A DNA stretch of 64,000 nt from Pyronema omphalodes (taxonomy: Eukaryota > Ascomycota > Pezizomycetes > Pezizales > Pyronemataceae). The DNA lies in NCBI GenBank assembly GCA_024516155.1, contig JAJJXM010000057.1, positions 372,001 through 436,000 on the forward strand, written 5' to 3'. Position 1 is the first letter of the stretch; each line of letters starts with the position of its first letter. Below are positions 42,986 to 55,200 of this stretch, piece after piece. The notes beneath the pieces were generated by a model that did not search any database, was not told the DNA's origin, and saw only the letters and a list, made by a program, of their open reading frames with translations. Both the position numbers and the translations under genes were made by a program.

Positions 42986-44950
42986 TTTTTTATTTATTTA
43001 TTTATTAACTCATACACGCATCCAACCGTAAGGTTATGGCGGAATCTACAGTAAATACAAAATTAAGAAACCCGGGTGTCAGGCCAGGCTCTCACTGGGT
43101 ATGCCCCAGAGCTTGTCGTTAGGGTGTGGGGTTGTAGACCCCCAAGTCTCGTTGTGCTTTTGTTCGTCAAGCGTCGTCTGTTCCAGGAGCCCTGTACGCT
43201 CGGAGGCCACCTCGCCGGGTCGTTCCCCCATTTCCTCCACCCTTCCCCTCCCATTTTTAACCATTTTTCCGCCTTTATTTCCCCCACAAAGCAAAAACAA
43301 AACCAAAGCAAAGTTAAACCGCCGCCGGGCCACCTACGCCCCCACTCTCCTCTCCTCTCTCAACTCCTCCGCTGGTGTCTCCTGACTCTTTGCCCTTTGA
43401 GACACCCGGGCCAGCCCTGCCCCTCCTCTCCTCTCCTCTCTCCCCTTCTCCTTCCTTCTTCCTCTGTCTTCTCGCTGCCCCCCCTCGCCTCTCTCCCCTT
43501 CTTGCCGGTGGTGTTGTCAGTCCAAGATTGCCATTCCCCAGCACAATCTGCACATTGATACCTCCGCTCTTCACGACTTCTGCCCAAGTCTTCTTCGCGG
43601 AGGGGGTATTCGTTTTCGGTTGGTGGGTAGTCTTTCCCCGTCCACCAGTCTTTGTCGTCGGGGGTTTGTCGCTGTTCTCCGTCGCGCGTTTCTTGTCGGC
43701 CTTATCGTTCCTCCTCTTCTTCTGCGCTTCCTTCCCCTCCACAGTCTTCCATCCATCCTTGTCCGCCAGGGCAGTGGTGGTGGGGGCATCGGGTAGAGTT
43801 GTGTCCTGAGCAGCATCGCTGTCAGGAGCGGGGTTGGTGGTCGCTTCGGTCAAGGTTATCGCGAGAGGGCGCGGGGGATACTTGAGCATCAGAGCATCAA
43901 GCGCATCCTGGGCGGCGGAGGTCGCGTGCTGTGAGTGCATCAGGCTGTGCTCCGGTGATGCATCTCGTTTCTTGTTGATTGCCGGTCGTGGGTTTGTCGG
44001 CGTGGTTGGTCCGGTGTTCTGATCGCTCCCTCGTCGCTTTCTTTTCCCGGGAGGGTTGCGTACAGCGTGCCGAACGTCCTGAATATCGTGCTGGACATGG
44101 GAGAGTTGCATCGTCATGTCCTCCATAGCGGAGGGGGAGGTCGGCGGGCCTGGAAGAGGGAGGGCCTGTGGAGCAATGCGTTCGTCGAGCTGTTTTGTGA
44201 GGGTGTCAACAGCAGCTTTCAGGGCTGCTGTTTCGGCGATGGACTTGTGGTAGGCCTTGCGTAGCGCCACCTCTTCCACGGCCATCTTGTCCATCTTTCT
44301 CGTCAGTGTGTCGAGTTTATCGAAGACAGTTTGGAAGGCGCTTTCCATCTCGTCGCCGATTGCGCCTGTGCGCCGCTCGATGAGCCAGTCAAGGTGGGCT
44401 CCTACTGTCGCGTTGGCTGCGCAGTACTGAAGGATGTTTTCAGCACTGCTGTCGATTTCCGCCCCGAAGACATATGCGCTGACAGCTTCGTGCACCAGCT
44501 CCTTGCGCCATTGCGAACTGGTGAATCGCCATAATTGGTGGTGTATCGTGGGGGTGGTGGTGGTGCTTCTGAGGCTACAGAAGGCGCGCGCTGGAGCGTG
44601 TTTCCGGCGCTGAATCCATCATTTTCATCGACTTTTCCGTCTCTTCCATCAAAAGTAGAATCGGATCTATCTTCTGGAAGGTGCACAAGGGCTTGGAACG
44701 CGTTCCCAGACTGCTTGGGCCGTGGGGCGTGGAGTTGGCGAGGTTTTGGTGGCATTTCGCGTGGTGGGGTAAGCCAAAACGCGTGAAAACTCTGATTTCG
44801 CGGCGAAAATCAACGAAATCAACGTAGAACTCTCTGGAAATTCACAGAGATACGTAAATGAGTGCTGCGAATCCGAATCCGATGGAAAAATCGATGGTTT
44901 CGGTGCTGGTTGTTGCAAACGCAGGGGGGGGTTCGCCGTTGCCGTGTGGT
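42986..44950 (-). mobile_element. Y3, diverged Y element in the 5' UTR of LINE X2
   Basis: Duplication gctctttgctgggt (42972-42985 and 44951-44964) surrounds 1965 bp. The 3' end (a-type, stem-loop and TTTA tail on the plus strand) is almost identical to that of LINE X3 at 45522-45838. The ORF region is clearly more diverged from the other Y copies. Confidence 0.9.
43314..44755 (-). pseudogene. Y3 ORF1-like protein, diverged and frameshifted
   Basis: It starts MPPKPRQLHAPRPKQS at 44755. A frameshift near 44495 joins to an open 393-codon frame ending at 43314. The cassette region (VHEAVSAYVFGAEIDSSAENILQ) is unrelated by eye to other copies, while SAMEDMTMQLSHVQHDIQDV, the GKRKRR patch and KTWAEVVKSGG are preserved. 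This divergent copy shows which parts are constrained: the helix, basic patch and TWAEVVK motif. Confidence 0.8.
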
Positions 44951-45002
44951 GCTCTTTGCTGGGTGGCGCGGGGGAGGGTGTATGCTTGTTTGGAGCAGAT
45001 GA

Positions 45003-45017
45003 GATTGTAGCAACAAA
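45003..45017. other. Short unassigned junction between LINE X2 and Y4
   Basis: About 15 bp (gattgtagcaacaaa) follow the right duplication of X2 and precede the Y4 5' motif. They do not continue gypsy C RT, so the pre-insertion locus is unclear. Confidence 0.5.
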
Positions 45018-45521
45018 CACGGCAACGGCGACCCCCCCTGCATTCTCAACAACGAGCACCGAAACCCCCGGTTTTCTCATCGGATTCGGATTCGCAGCAC
45101 TCTGTTACGTTATTCTCTGAATTTTCAGGGAATTCTACGTTATTTTGTTGACTTTTGTCGCAAAATCAGAGTTTTCACGAGTTTTGGCTTACCCCACCTC
45201 ACGAAATGTGGCCAAAACAAAGATAGAACAACGCCCAACGATCGAAACGGTCCGAAAACGCGTAAAATGTTCTGGCCGACCTTCCTCATGATGGATCTAA
45301 TCCTACTTTTGATGGAAGAGATGGAATAGTTGATGAAGTTGATGGAAACAGCGCTGGAGAACCCCTCCAGAACGTGGTCTTGGCAGGATCACCTGTTCCT
45401 TCGGCTTCAACAGATCAGCAACAAGACACAACTACCTGATCGCTGTATATGTGGCGCCACGAAATAATCAAGTTCATCCTTGAAGAATATGGAGCAGGTG
45501 ATGAAGCGCACCTGGACAGAT

Positions 45522-46308
45522 TTATTTATTTATTTATTTATTAACTCATACACGCATCCAACCGTAAGGTTATGGCGGAATCTACAGTAAATACAAAATT
45601 AAGAAACCCGGGTGTTAGGCCAGGCTCTCACTGGGTATGCCCCAGAGCTTGTCGTTAGGGTGTGGGGTTGTAGACCCCCAAGTCTCGTTGTGCTTTTGTT
45701 CGTCAAGCGTCGTCTGTTCCAGGAGCCCTGTACGCTCGGAGGCCACCTCGCCGGGTCGTTCCCCCATTTCCTCCACCCTTCCCCCTCCCTTTCTTAACCG
45801 TTTTTCCGCCTTTATTTCCTCCACAAAGCAAAAACAAACAAGCAAAAGAAAAGAAAAGAAGATATAACTCCCCCGGGTCAACGCCCCCCCATCGCACCTC
45901 TCTCCCCTGTGCCACTACCCTACTCTACGTCCCTCCCCTCGCCCTTCACCACGCTCCTCCCTCTCGGCTCGCCAGCCGTCCAGCGTCCCACTCCGTCCAC
46001 TTCTCTCCGCGTCACCATCTCGCACTCGCCTCATTCGTGCTCCTCCCGTCCGTCTCCACCGCGTCTCTCCTCTCCCTCGACTCCTCGCCTCACTTTCATT
46101 CCCGTTTCAAAAAGAAAAAACACAATACTCCATTCTCCACAACAACCACGCTTCCGCTCTCCCAGTCTCCCGTCTCCACTCTCTCCTCGTCATCGTCCGC
46201 TTCCTCCATCTCCCCTCTCCCTCGCCTCTCTCTCCGCTCTCGCCTCCCGCTTCTCCCTCCCTCCGTCCTCCTCCTACTTCTTTTTATTATTATTTTTTTT
46301 TTTTTTTT
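45522..46308 (-). other. 3' UTR and tail of LINE X3
   Basis: The first roughly 315 bp (45522-45838) are nearly identical to the Y a-type 3' end: tail, stem-loop, CACCCGGGTTTC block, GAGGTGGCCTCC block. Beyond that the sequence is LINE-specific, C/T-rich on the plus strand, with a T run (46288-46310) next to the ORF2 stop. No gene. Confidence 0.85.
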
Positions 46309-49300
46309 TTAATTATTAGAGGTAACCGCGTGCTCGTCCGTCAGGTCCAGCAGCGTCCCCCAGTCTGTTGTCAGCGTAGCAGATGTGTCCTCCTCAGCGG
46401 GGAGTTTACTTAACCTTGCGTGAGCCCACTCCGCAGTCGCTATCTTGGTCTCTGAGATCATAGCGGACAGTGCTTTGGTTCCGGCGGTGGTGTGTAAGAT
46501 TGTCGGTAGTGTGAGGTGTCGTCGTCGTGGGATTTTCAGTGTACGTCGCAGTTCGGTCCGTTGGGAAGTGAAGTGGGGGCACGAGAGAATGAGATGTTTG
46601 GGGGATAGCGGGGGGTGAAGGGGGCATGAGCACGAGCGGGAGGGGTATTGGGCGGTGGGGGGATGAGCAAGGCAGTCCAAAAAATAACCGTGTCCGGTTC
46701 GCAATCCCAAGATTGCGGTTGATAGTTTGCGTGGTAGGGCCGTGTAGGCATGGTCGAGGCGTCGACGGTGTGGGGCGTCGTATGTTTTAAGTTTCGGCGC
46801 GGAGGAGTACCAGGTCGTCCAGTCTTGGATGTACTGATCGTGAATCTGTCGGCGTATCCAGGACAGGGAGACCGGGAGCGAAGAGGGGGGAGTTAGGGTG
46901 GTTGCAGTTTTGGCGAGGAGGTCGGCTTGGTCATTCCCGGGTATATCGGTATGTCCTGGGACCCAATGTAAGGTGACGGATGTGTTTTTGGAACGGAGGG
47001 AGGAGGCGATGTCGTGTATAGCGCGGGCGAGCTCTTGGCCCGGACCATATGTTGTGCGGGAGGCGCGGAGGATGGCCGCCTGGTTGTCTGTAAAGACGTG
47101 TATCCGGCGGCGTCGGAGGTGGTTGTGGGAGATGATTGTGTAGCACATCTCGAGGCAGTCGTGAATTGCTCGTAGTTCGGCGTCGAACACTTCCGTGGTC
47201 GTGCCCATGGGGATGGATTCGTTGACTTGACGGGGGAAACCTGAGGTGATACAGTATCCGGCGCCTGTTTTTCCTTCGAGTTGGGAACCGTCTGTATAGG
47301 CGATAATGTTGGTTTTGTCGTCACTCAGGTCGCGGATCAGCGAGAGGTGTTCGACGGCGGCTTCGGGTTTGGGGAGGGAGGATATCTTTATTCGTAGGGG
47401 TGAGCTTATCCACGGGGTGGGATTTGGGTGTGCCGTGTCCTCGATTACGTCGTCTGGTAATATCCACTGACCGACGGAGCGGAGCATGCGAACGAGGCGC
47501 GAGGGGGCTTTCTGGGTGGTGTTCCAGGGGTAGTCATATTCGGACGGGTCACATATGGAGGTGGGGAAGTGGTTGGGCACGGGGAAGGAGGAAGGGCAGC
47601 GTCTAACTACGGGGTGGGAAGGGTGGAGGGAGAGGAGGCGGAGAACGTATTTGCGGCTGCGGCGTTGAAGGCGAACTGCGACGGGGGGTATGGCGGCTTC
47701 GTTGTGTAGGGCCACTATGGGGGTCGATGTGAATGCGTTTAGTATGCGGCGTAGGGCGGAGTTTTGTTGCGTTTGTAGTGTGCTGGCCAGTCCTTTTTGT
47801 CCATTCCACCAGATCTCAGAGCCAAAATCCGAACGGCAACGGCGACCCCCCCCCCTGCATTCTCAACAACGAGCACCGAAACCCCCGGTTTTCTCATCGG
47901 ATTCGGATTCGCAGCACTCTGTTACGTTATTCTCTGAATTTTCAGGGAATTCTACGTTGTTTTTGTTGACTTTTGTCGCAAAATCAGAGTTTTCACGAGT
48001 TCTGGCTTACCCCACCTCACGAAATGTCGCCAAAACAACGACAGAACAACGCCCGACGATCGAAACGGTCCGAAAACGCGTACAATGTTCTAGCCGACCC
48101 TCCTCATGATGGACCCAACCCTATTTTTGATGGAGGAGATGGAATAGTTGATGAAGTTGATGGAAACTTCGCTGGAAAACCCTTCCAGAGCGTGGTCTTG
48201 GCAGGATCACCAGTTCCTTCGGCTTCAACACACCAGCTACAAGCGACAACTGAACACAGCCGGTTCAGTACCTACCGCCGCTTGTGTGTATCCGCGATTA
48301 CTGAGGCAGTTGCCGCTGATGACACCTATGCCACCCTGGATCAGCTTTTCCATGACAACTACGCCGAACTCAATGGAGCCAGCTTCCTGGGGATACAACA
48401 GATCCACCGGGACACACAGCGACGCTTCTATACACTCGAGGAATCCATGCGCAACAACAACGATGCGATACACGGCAGATTCGACGTCATGATGACGAAA
48501 TTCAACGATCTGCTCTTCGAAAACGCGACCCTGCGCACAGCATACGACTCTACACAGGCAGAAACAGCAGCTCTCAAGGCTGCTGTGGACGCCCTGACGA
48601 AGAAAATCGACGAACAGCAACAAGTCATTTCGGCGCCCCCCTCACCGAACCTCACGGCCTCTTCCTCAGCGATGGAAGAGATGACTATGCAACTGTCCGT
48701 CGTCCAACATGACATTCAGGATGTCCTGGAGGCTGTCCGCAACCCTCCTGGCAAGAGAAAGCGAAGGGGAAGCGACCAGAACACCGAACCCACCTCACCA
48801 ACGACCAGAGCACCGGTCAACCACAAACCGAGAGCTGCATCACCGGTGCGAAGCCTGATGCACTCGAAACATGCGACTACCGCCGCCCAGGACAAGCTTG
48901 AAGCCCTCAAGCCTATGTCCCCCCTACCTCTCCTCGCGATCACGTCAACCGATGCGACACCGGAACCTCACCCTGACAGTTCATCTGCTCAGGACACACC
49001 TCTACCCGACGCCCCAAGCACTGCCCCTGCTGAGACGAACGGATGGAAGACTGTGGAGGCGAAGGCTACGCAGAAGAAGAAGGCGAAAGCGCAGGAGACG
49101 AGACCTACGGCAGCGACACCCAGCAAGACCCCTACAACGAAGACTGGTGGCAGGGGAAAGAATACCCACCAACCCAGACAGACAACCCCCTCCGCAAAGA
49201 AGACTTGGGCAGAAGTCGTCAAGAGCGGAGGCATCAACGTCCAGATTGTGCTTGGGAATGGCAATCTTGGACTTACAACACCACAGACAAGAAGGGGAGA

Positions 49301-52299
49301 GAGGCGAGGCGGGGCAGCGAGAAGGCTGAGAAAGAAGGAGGGAGAAGGGGAGAGAGGGGAGGAGAAGAGGGGCAGGGGGGGCCCGGGTGTTTCAAAGGGC
49401 AAAGAGTCAGGAGACACCGGCGGAGGAGTTGAGAGAGGGGAGGAGAGTGGGGGCGTAGGTGGCCCGGCGGCTGTTTAACTTTGCTTTGGTTTTGTTTTTG
49501 CTTTGTGGGGGAAATAAAGGCGGAAAATGGTTAAAAATGGGTGGGGAAGGGTGGAGGAAATGGGGGAACGACCCGGCGAGGTGGCCTCCGAGCGTACAGG
49601 GCTCCTGGAACAGACGACGCTTGACGAACAAAAGCACAACGAGACTTGGGGGTCTACAACCCCACACCCTAACGACAAGCTCTGGGGCATACCCAGTGAG
49701 AGCTCGGCCTAACACCCGGGTTTCTTAATTTTGTATTTACTGTAGATTCCGCCATAACCTTACGGTTGGATGCGTGTATGAGTTAATAAATAAATAAATA
49801 AATAATAGAGCCAAAATCCGACCTAGAGGTTACACACGCTTGATAAAGTGTACGGGTCGCTGAGGGGGACAGACCTGTTTCGTGACGTACCAAACTTCGG
49901 AGGGCGTTGAGGGACCTAGCGGCGGCCGTCAGTCTTATTTTTACATGTTGGGAGAAGGAAAGTTTGCGATCAAAATGTATGCCAATCCACCGGACCACGT
50001 CCTTGCTGCCTCCTTGAGTCCCAGGGGTGACTATGGTGCCATTAGGTAAGCGCACATTTGTTGCTTCGCTGTGTTCATCGATTCGCGACTTATGGAAGTG
50101 CAGCATCTCCGATTTGGAATCGTCGAATGCTACCGCGTTTGTCTGCGCCCAGTTGAATGCGGTGCGAGCGGCTGCTTCCAGGGCGCGCGCATTTTGTTCT
50201 CTCGTTCGTCCATGGGCCACCAAGGCAACGTCGTCTATATAGCTAGGGGTCCACAGGGTCGGGTGTTCGGATTGTAAGGCGTCAAAGAGGGGGCGAAGGT
50301 ATATGAGGAAGAGTATTGGCGACGCGGGGGATCCCTGGGGAATGCCGGTTTGAATTGGTCGCTGTGAATCTGTTCTGCCGTCAAAGGATAGGGCGGTTGT
50401 GCGGTCACTTAAGAATGAGGAACACCACGATATTACCGCCTGTGGGCAGCCGAGTGAGTGCATAGTTGCCAGTAATCTGGCGGAGGAGACGTTATCGAAA
50501 GCTCCTCGTACATCTAAAAATATGGCAGACGTCACGAAGCGATTTCCCGCGTTAACTTCTACCTCATGCGTCAGTGCCATCGCGGCGTCAATGGCCGAGC
50601 GTTTTGGGCGCCCGCCAATCTGGTCCTTATGCAGGATGTCGTGCGACTCCGCCATAAGGCTGAGCCGGGTCGCCATGAGGTTTTCTAACACCTTGCCCAA
50701 GCAGTTGAGTAAGGCGATCGGGGAGTATGCCTTTATGGCGCTATAGTCCGGTTTGTTTGGTTTAGGTATCACCACCGTCGTGGCCTCTCGCCAGCTCCGC
50801 GGATGATATCCTTTCGTTCCTAAGGTTGAGTACAGGGCGTTGAAAACTTTGGGGACTGCATCGTACGCCTTCCTAAGGCACGCGAACGTGATGGAGTCCG
50901 GGCCGGGGGCTTTCTTGGGGGAGGATGTTGTGATAGCGGTACGAATTTCTTCGGGGGTGAATGTTTTCCAGGGGAGTTGGGGGTTGGGTCGTGAGGTGCG
51001 TGTGGGGGGGGCAGCTGGGGGGGGAGGGAATAACGCTTGAAAGGCCTCTACCTTACTGTCGAAGTCGACGCATACCTTCTCCATTCCTCCTACCTGTGTC
51101 TTGATCGGTGGTGTCAATTGAGCGCGGCGCGGGTTTGTATATCGGAAGGCCGCCCATATGTCTGGTCCTTCCACCGCGGCTAAGTATTCCTTCCACATGG
51201 AGTCCTTTGCATGTCGGACTTTCCTGTAGTGGGCGTTTCGAGACTGTTTGTATTCGGCGAGGTGTTGGGGAAGGCCGGTCTGTTTCCATCTCCTCCTGGC
51301 CCGGGTCATGTCTTTACGTGTCAGGCGTACCTCCTGCGTCCACCATCTCTTCGACCGCGGGGTTGGGGTGAGGGTAGGTGTTGACATCGCGGCGGCGGTT
51401 TGGATAGAGTCGCGAAGGAGGGCAGCCCATTCGTCGAGGTTCTCGGCGGAGGGGTTGGCTCGGAGGTGGGACCACCGGGGGTAGGAAGCTTCGGTGAGAC
51501 GTTGCAATTCTTCGGTGAAGGTCTCCCAGTCCGTCTTGCGCCAGTTTAGTCGCGTAGTGTCGCCGGCGGTGTTGTGGTGGTCTGGGTGTAAGGAGTTGAT
51601 TTGGAAACGGATCACCTCGTGGTCCGATCCCGTGGCAATGCCGTCGTCAATAGCCCAAGAAGAAATTTCCCTTGCCATCGCCGGGGCTGCCAGAGTCAGG
51701 TCGAGGACCGAAGAGCCCGATCCGTCTCGATAGTGGTAAGTAGGGACGTCCGGGACGTTTACCAGTTGCCAGTGATGGTCTTCCATCAGTTCCACCAGCA
51801 CGTCTGCTCTCGCTTGTCTGCGTGCGTGGGAGTTCCACAGAGGGTGATGGGCATTGAGGTCCCCTGTGATCACGCAACGGTGGGGGAGAGTGAGGGGGGT
51901 AAGGGAGCCGGGGACGGTATATACTTTTGTTTGGGGGTCTTTTTCATTATAGATATTTAAGAGGTAAAAGGAGGGAATGAGTGTGGTGCTGACCTCGAGT
52001 ACCTGGAGGTCAGGATCTCCGCTGACGTCCGGTCTTGGTGTGACTCGAACATGTGGGTTGAGGCGGGAGACATATGCAGCAGTGCGATTGACTTTGTGGT
52101 GGCTGCGGGGGGGAAGTAACAAAAGGAAATTTGGATGTGTGATTGCGTACCGGGGATCTTTAACGTTAATCTCTTGTACCAGCAATATGTCTATTTTGGA
52201 TCCTGCTGAGTTCAGCAGTGTTGTTAGTGCGGTGGCGCTGCGATTCGTGTTATGTGACACGATGCGAAGGGTCGCCGCTGATGAGTCGTATCTATTCAT
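46309..52299 (-). CDS. LINE X3 ORF2: endonuclease, RT, RNase H, zinc motif (interrupted only by Y5)
   Basis: About 1333 codons once Y5 and one duplication are discounted. The endonuclease (residues 1 to about 230) has SHNTNR, VQEINVKDP, TGDLNAHHPLW and GSDHEVIRF. A basic linker follows, then a proline-rich stretch. RT has YIDDVALVAHG near residue 686. RNase H (about 990-1120) has AYTDGSQ, FDAELRAI, FTDNQAA and GHTDIPGNDQAD. A C-terminal cluster SCSCPLHPPLSPKHLILSC follows. All catalytic positions are present, so this copy was competent until Y5 (47833-49806) split it after FGS. It ends at 46309. Y5 is not a real intron. Confidence 0.9.
48024..49478 (+). CDS. Y5 ORF1-like protein, 484 aa, intact
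   Basis: Same architecture as Y1, with a different cassette: NRFREFRRDLV of Y1 is replaced by SRFSTYRRLCVSAITEAVAADDTYATLDQLFHDN (split here as SRFSTYRRLC and the acidic helix after it). The coiled-coil segment also differs (LEESMRNNNDAIHGRF against LDDTICNNSDEMRHRF). The rest, from SAPPSPNLTASSSAMEEM onward, is nearly identical. The frame has no stop or indel, so the protein is a candidate for a translated product. Confidence 0.77.
   Translation: MSPKQRQNNARRSKRSENAYNVLADPPHDGPNPIFDGGDGIVDEVDGNFAGKPFQSVVLAGSPVPSASTHQLQATTEHSRFSTYRRLCVSAITEAVAADDTYATLDQLFHDNYAELNGASFLGIQQIHRDTQRRFYTLEESMRNNNDAIHGRFDVMMTKFNDLLFENATLRTAYDSTQAETAALKAAVDALTKKIDEQQQVISAPPSPNLTASSSAMEEMTMQLSVVQHDIQDVLEAVRNPPGKRKRRGSDQNTEPTSPTTRAPVNHKPRAASPVRSLMHSKHATTAAQDKLEALKPMSPLPLLAITSTDATPEPHPDSSSAQDTPLPDAPSTAPAETNGWKTVEAKATQKKKAKAQETRPTAATPSKTPTTKTGGRGKNTHQPRQTTPSAKKTWAEVVKSGGINVQIVLGNGNLGLTTPQTRRGERRGGAARRLRKKEGEGERGEEKRGRGGPGVSKGKESGDTGGGVERGEESGGVGGPAAV
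49754..49769 (+). repeat. Conserved 3' stem-loop, a-type (Y5 example)
   Basis: AACC (49756-49759), loop TTAC, GGTT (49764-49767), with a T-G wobble below. The same block, CATAACCTTACGGTTG, is found near the 3' end of X2, X3 and every a-type Y. The b-type end has CATAACCTTCGGGTTG, giving a TTCG loop. Confidence 0.7.
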
Positions 52300-55200
52300 C
52301 AGTGGTCATGGTGGTGTCGGCGATGGGGTTTATTTCGGCGGGGATGGCGTCTAGGGGTGTTGTCTCCGGGCGAGTCTTCTGCCAGGCTTCCCTGACGACG
52401 TTCACTTTGACGGGGCAGCGGGTGCTGTATGCGGCGTGGTGGACGTCTGTGTGGCCAGCGGCGACACAATTTGCACACTTGTAGAGGGTGTGTTGACATT
52501 TGCGGCCCTGGATTGTGGGACACTGGCCACATTGGTGATATTCGGTGGGGTGAGGGGCGGCGCATATCGCGCAAGCGGGGCCATTGTCAGCTGGGCAGAT
52601 TGCATGATGATGTCCAAATTTCTGGCATCTGCGGCATTGGTCAATGGAACGGGCGGTGAAGAATTCTGTCACCTTGCGTTGTTCGAATAATACTGTCACC
52701 TTTGTTCTCTTGAGGAGGTTGTATTCCTCGCTGGACTTCAGTGCGATCATCACACTGGAGGCGGTCTTACCAACACGCTTGTCCGGGTGAGAGATGTACC
52801 TTGGGGGTTGTGTCAGGCGTACTCTGTGGTTCGTCTCGATTTCTTGCTGCAATTTTCCCATACCCTGGGCTTTTATTTATTTATTTATTAACTCATACAC
52901 GCATCCAACCGTAAGGTTATGGCGGAATCTACAGTAAATACAAAATTAAGAAACCCGGGTGTTAGGCCGAGCTCTCACTGGGTATGCCCCAGAGCTTGTC
53001 GTTAGGGTGTGGGGTTGTAGACCCCCAAGTCTCGTTGTGCTTTTGTTCGTCAAGCGTCGTCTGTTCCAGGAGCCCTGTACGCTCGGAGGCCACCTCGCAG
53101 GGTCGTTCCCCCATTTCCTCCACCCTTCCCCTCCCATTTTTAACCATTTTTCCGCCTTTATTTCCCCCACAAAGCAAAAACAAAACCAAAGCAAAGTTAA
53201 ACAGCCGCCGGGCCACCTACGCCCCCACTCTCCTCCCCTCTCTCAACTCCTCCGCCGGTGTCTCCTGACTCTTTGCCCTTTGAAGCACCCGGGCCCGCCC
53301 TGCCCCTCTTCTCCTCCCCTCTCTCCCCTTCTCCCTCCTTCTTTCTCAGCCTTCTCGCTGCCCCGCCTCGCCTCTCTCCCCTTCTTGTCGGTGGTGTTGT
53401 AAGTCCAAGATTGCCATTCCCAAGCACAATCTGGACGTTGATGCCTCCGCTCTTGACGACTTCTGCCCAAGTCTTCTTTGCGGAGGGGGTTGTCTGTCTG
53501 GGTTGGTGGGTATTCTTTCCCCTGCCACCAGTCTTCGTTGTAGGGGTCTTGCTGGGTGTCGCTGCCGTAGGTCTCGTCTCCTGCGCTTTCATCTTCTTCT
53601 TCTGCGTAGCCTTCGCCTCCACAGTCTTCCATCCGTTCGTCTCAGCAGGGGCAGTGCTTGGGACGTCGGGTAGAGGTGTGTCCTGAGCAGATGAACTGTC
53701 AGGGTGAGGTTCCGGTGTCGCATCGGTTGACGTGATCGCGAGGAGAGGTAGGGGGACATAGGCTTGAGGGCATCAAGCTTGTCCTGGGCGGCGGTAGTCG
53801 CATGTTTCGAGTGCATCAGGCTTCGCACCGGTGATGCAGCTCTCGGTTTGTGGTTGACCGGTGCTCTGGTCGTTGGTGAGGTGGGTTCGGTGTTCTGGTC
53901 GCTTCCCCTTCGCTTTCTCTTGCCAGGAGGGTTGCGGACAGCGTCCAGGACATCCTGAATGTCATGTTGGACGACGGACAGTTGCATAGTCATCTCTTCC
54001 ATCGCTGAGGAAGAGGCCGTGAGGTTCGGTGAGGGGGGCGCCGAAATGACTTGTTGCTGTTCGTCGATTTTCTTCGTCAGGGCGTCCACAGCAGCCTTGA
54101 GAGCTGCTGTTTCTGCCTGTGAAGAGTCGTATGCTGTGCGCAGCGTCGCGTTTTCGAAGAGCAGATCGTTGAATTTCGTCATCATGACGTCGAATCTGCC
54201 GTGTATCGCATCGTTGTTGTTGCGCATGGATTCCTCGAGTGTATTGAAGCGTCGCTGTGTGTCCCGGTGGATCTGTTGTATCCCCAGGAAGCTGGCTCCA
54301 TTGAGTTCGGCGTAGTTGTCATGGAACAGCTGATCCAGGGTGGCATAGGTGTCATCAGCTGCAACTGCCTCATTAATCGCGGATACACACAAGCGGCGGT
54401 AGGTACTGAACCGGCTGTGTTCAGTTGTCGCTTGTAGCTGGTGTGTTGAAGCCGAAGGAACTGGTGATCCTGCCAAGACCACGCTCTGGAAGGGTTTTCC
54501 AGCGAAGTTTCCATCAACTTCATCAACTATTCCATCTCCTCCATCAAAAATAGGGTTGGGTCCATCATGAGGAGGGTCGGCTAGAACATTGTACGCGTTT
54601 TCGGACCGTTTCGATGGTCGGACGTTGTTCTGTCGTTGTTTTGGCGACATTTCGTGAGGTGGGGTAAGCCAAAACTCGTGAAAACTCTGATTTTGCGACA
54701 AAAGTCAACAAAAACAACGTAGAATTCCCTGAAAATTCAGAGAATAACGTAACAGAGTGCTGCGAATCCGAATCCGATGAGAAAACCGGGGGTTTCGGTG
54801 CTCGTTGTTGAGAATGCAGGGGGGGGGGTCGCCGTTGCCGTGTGGTGTGTGCGCGCATACCCTCGGCGGTGTCCTCGTAGTAATCCGTGGGGATTCCGTG
54901 GACTGCCAGCTTATACCATTTTTCGTTAAGTCGGGGGGGCAAGAGGTTCGGGTGGACTGTGCAGGCAGCGGCGTGGATAACAGAGAGGTGGGGGGTGAGA
55001 TCGGTAATGGATGTGTTCGGGGAAGGGGTAAGCATGAGGCTTCCTGCGAGATTTTTCCTAACCGTCATGATGTTTCCTTCCACCTTCGCCTTGTGTAGGG
55101 CTTCGTTGACAGCTAATCCAATGGCGACCTTAGAGCTATCGGGCAGGGCACGGGGGTCAGGGCAGGGGATCACAATGTCTTGGACGCGGGGGGGGTTCTT

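Larger units (their letters stand above)
23690..44991 (-). mobile_element. LINE X2, Tad-like, interrupted by Y1, gypsy D and Y3
   Basis: An 11-bp duplication ggagcagatga at 23679-23689 and 44992-45002 brackets a full LINE in the minus direction. Its own segments are 23690-27441, 31017-31374, 40065-42971 and 44951-44991. The 3' end carries the (TAAA)-type tail and the stem-loop block. The ORF1 N-terminus is at 42699 and the ORF2 stop at 24504. Inserts are Y1 with Y2 (TSD ctgcggtaatgggtg), gypsy D (gtat) and Y3 (gctctttgctgggt). Both ORFs carry stops or frameshifts, although the RT/RNase H region remains open for 804 codons. Confidence 0.93.
47833..49806 (+). mobile_element. Y5, full-length Y element (a-type) in LINE X3 ORF2
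   Basis: 15-bp duplication agagccaaaatccga (47818-47832 and 49807-49821). 1974 bp: leader with ACGGCAACGGCGA and C run, intact 484-codon ORF, a-type 3' UTR, stem-loop at 49756-49767 and (TAAA)n tail. It is opposite in orientation to its host LINE. Confidence 0.94.
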
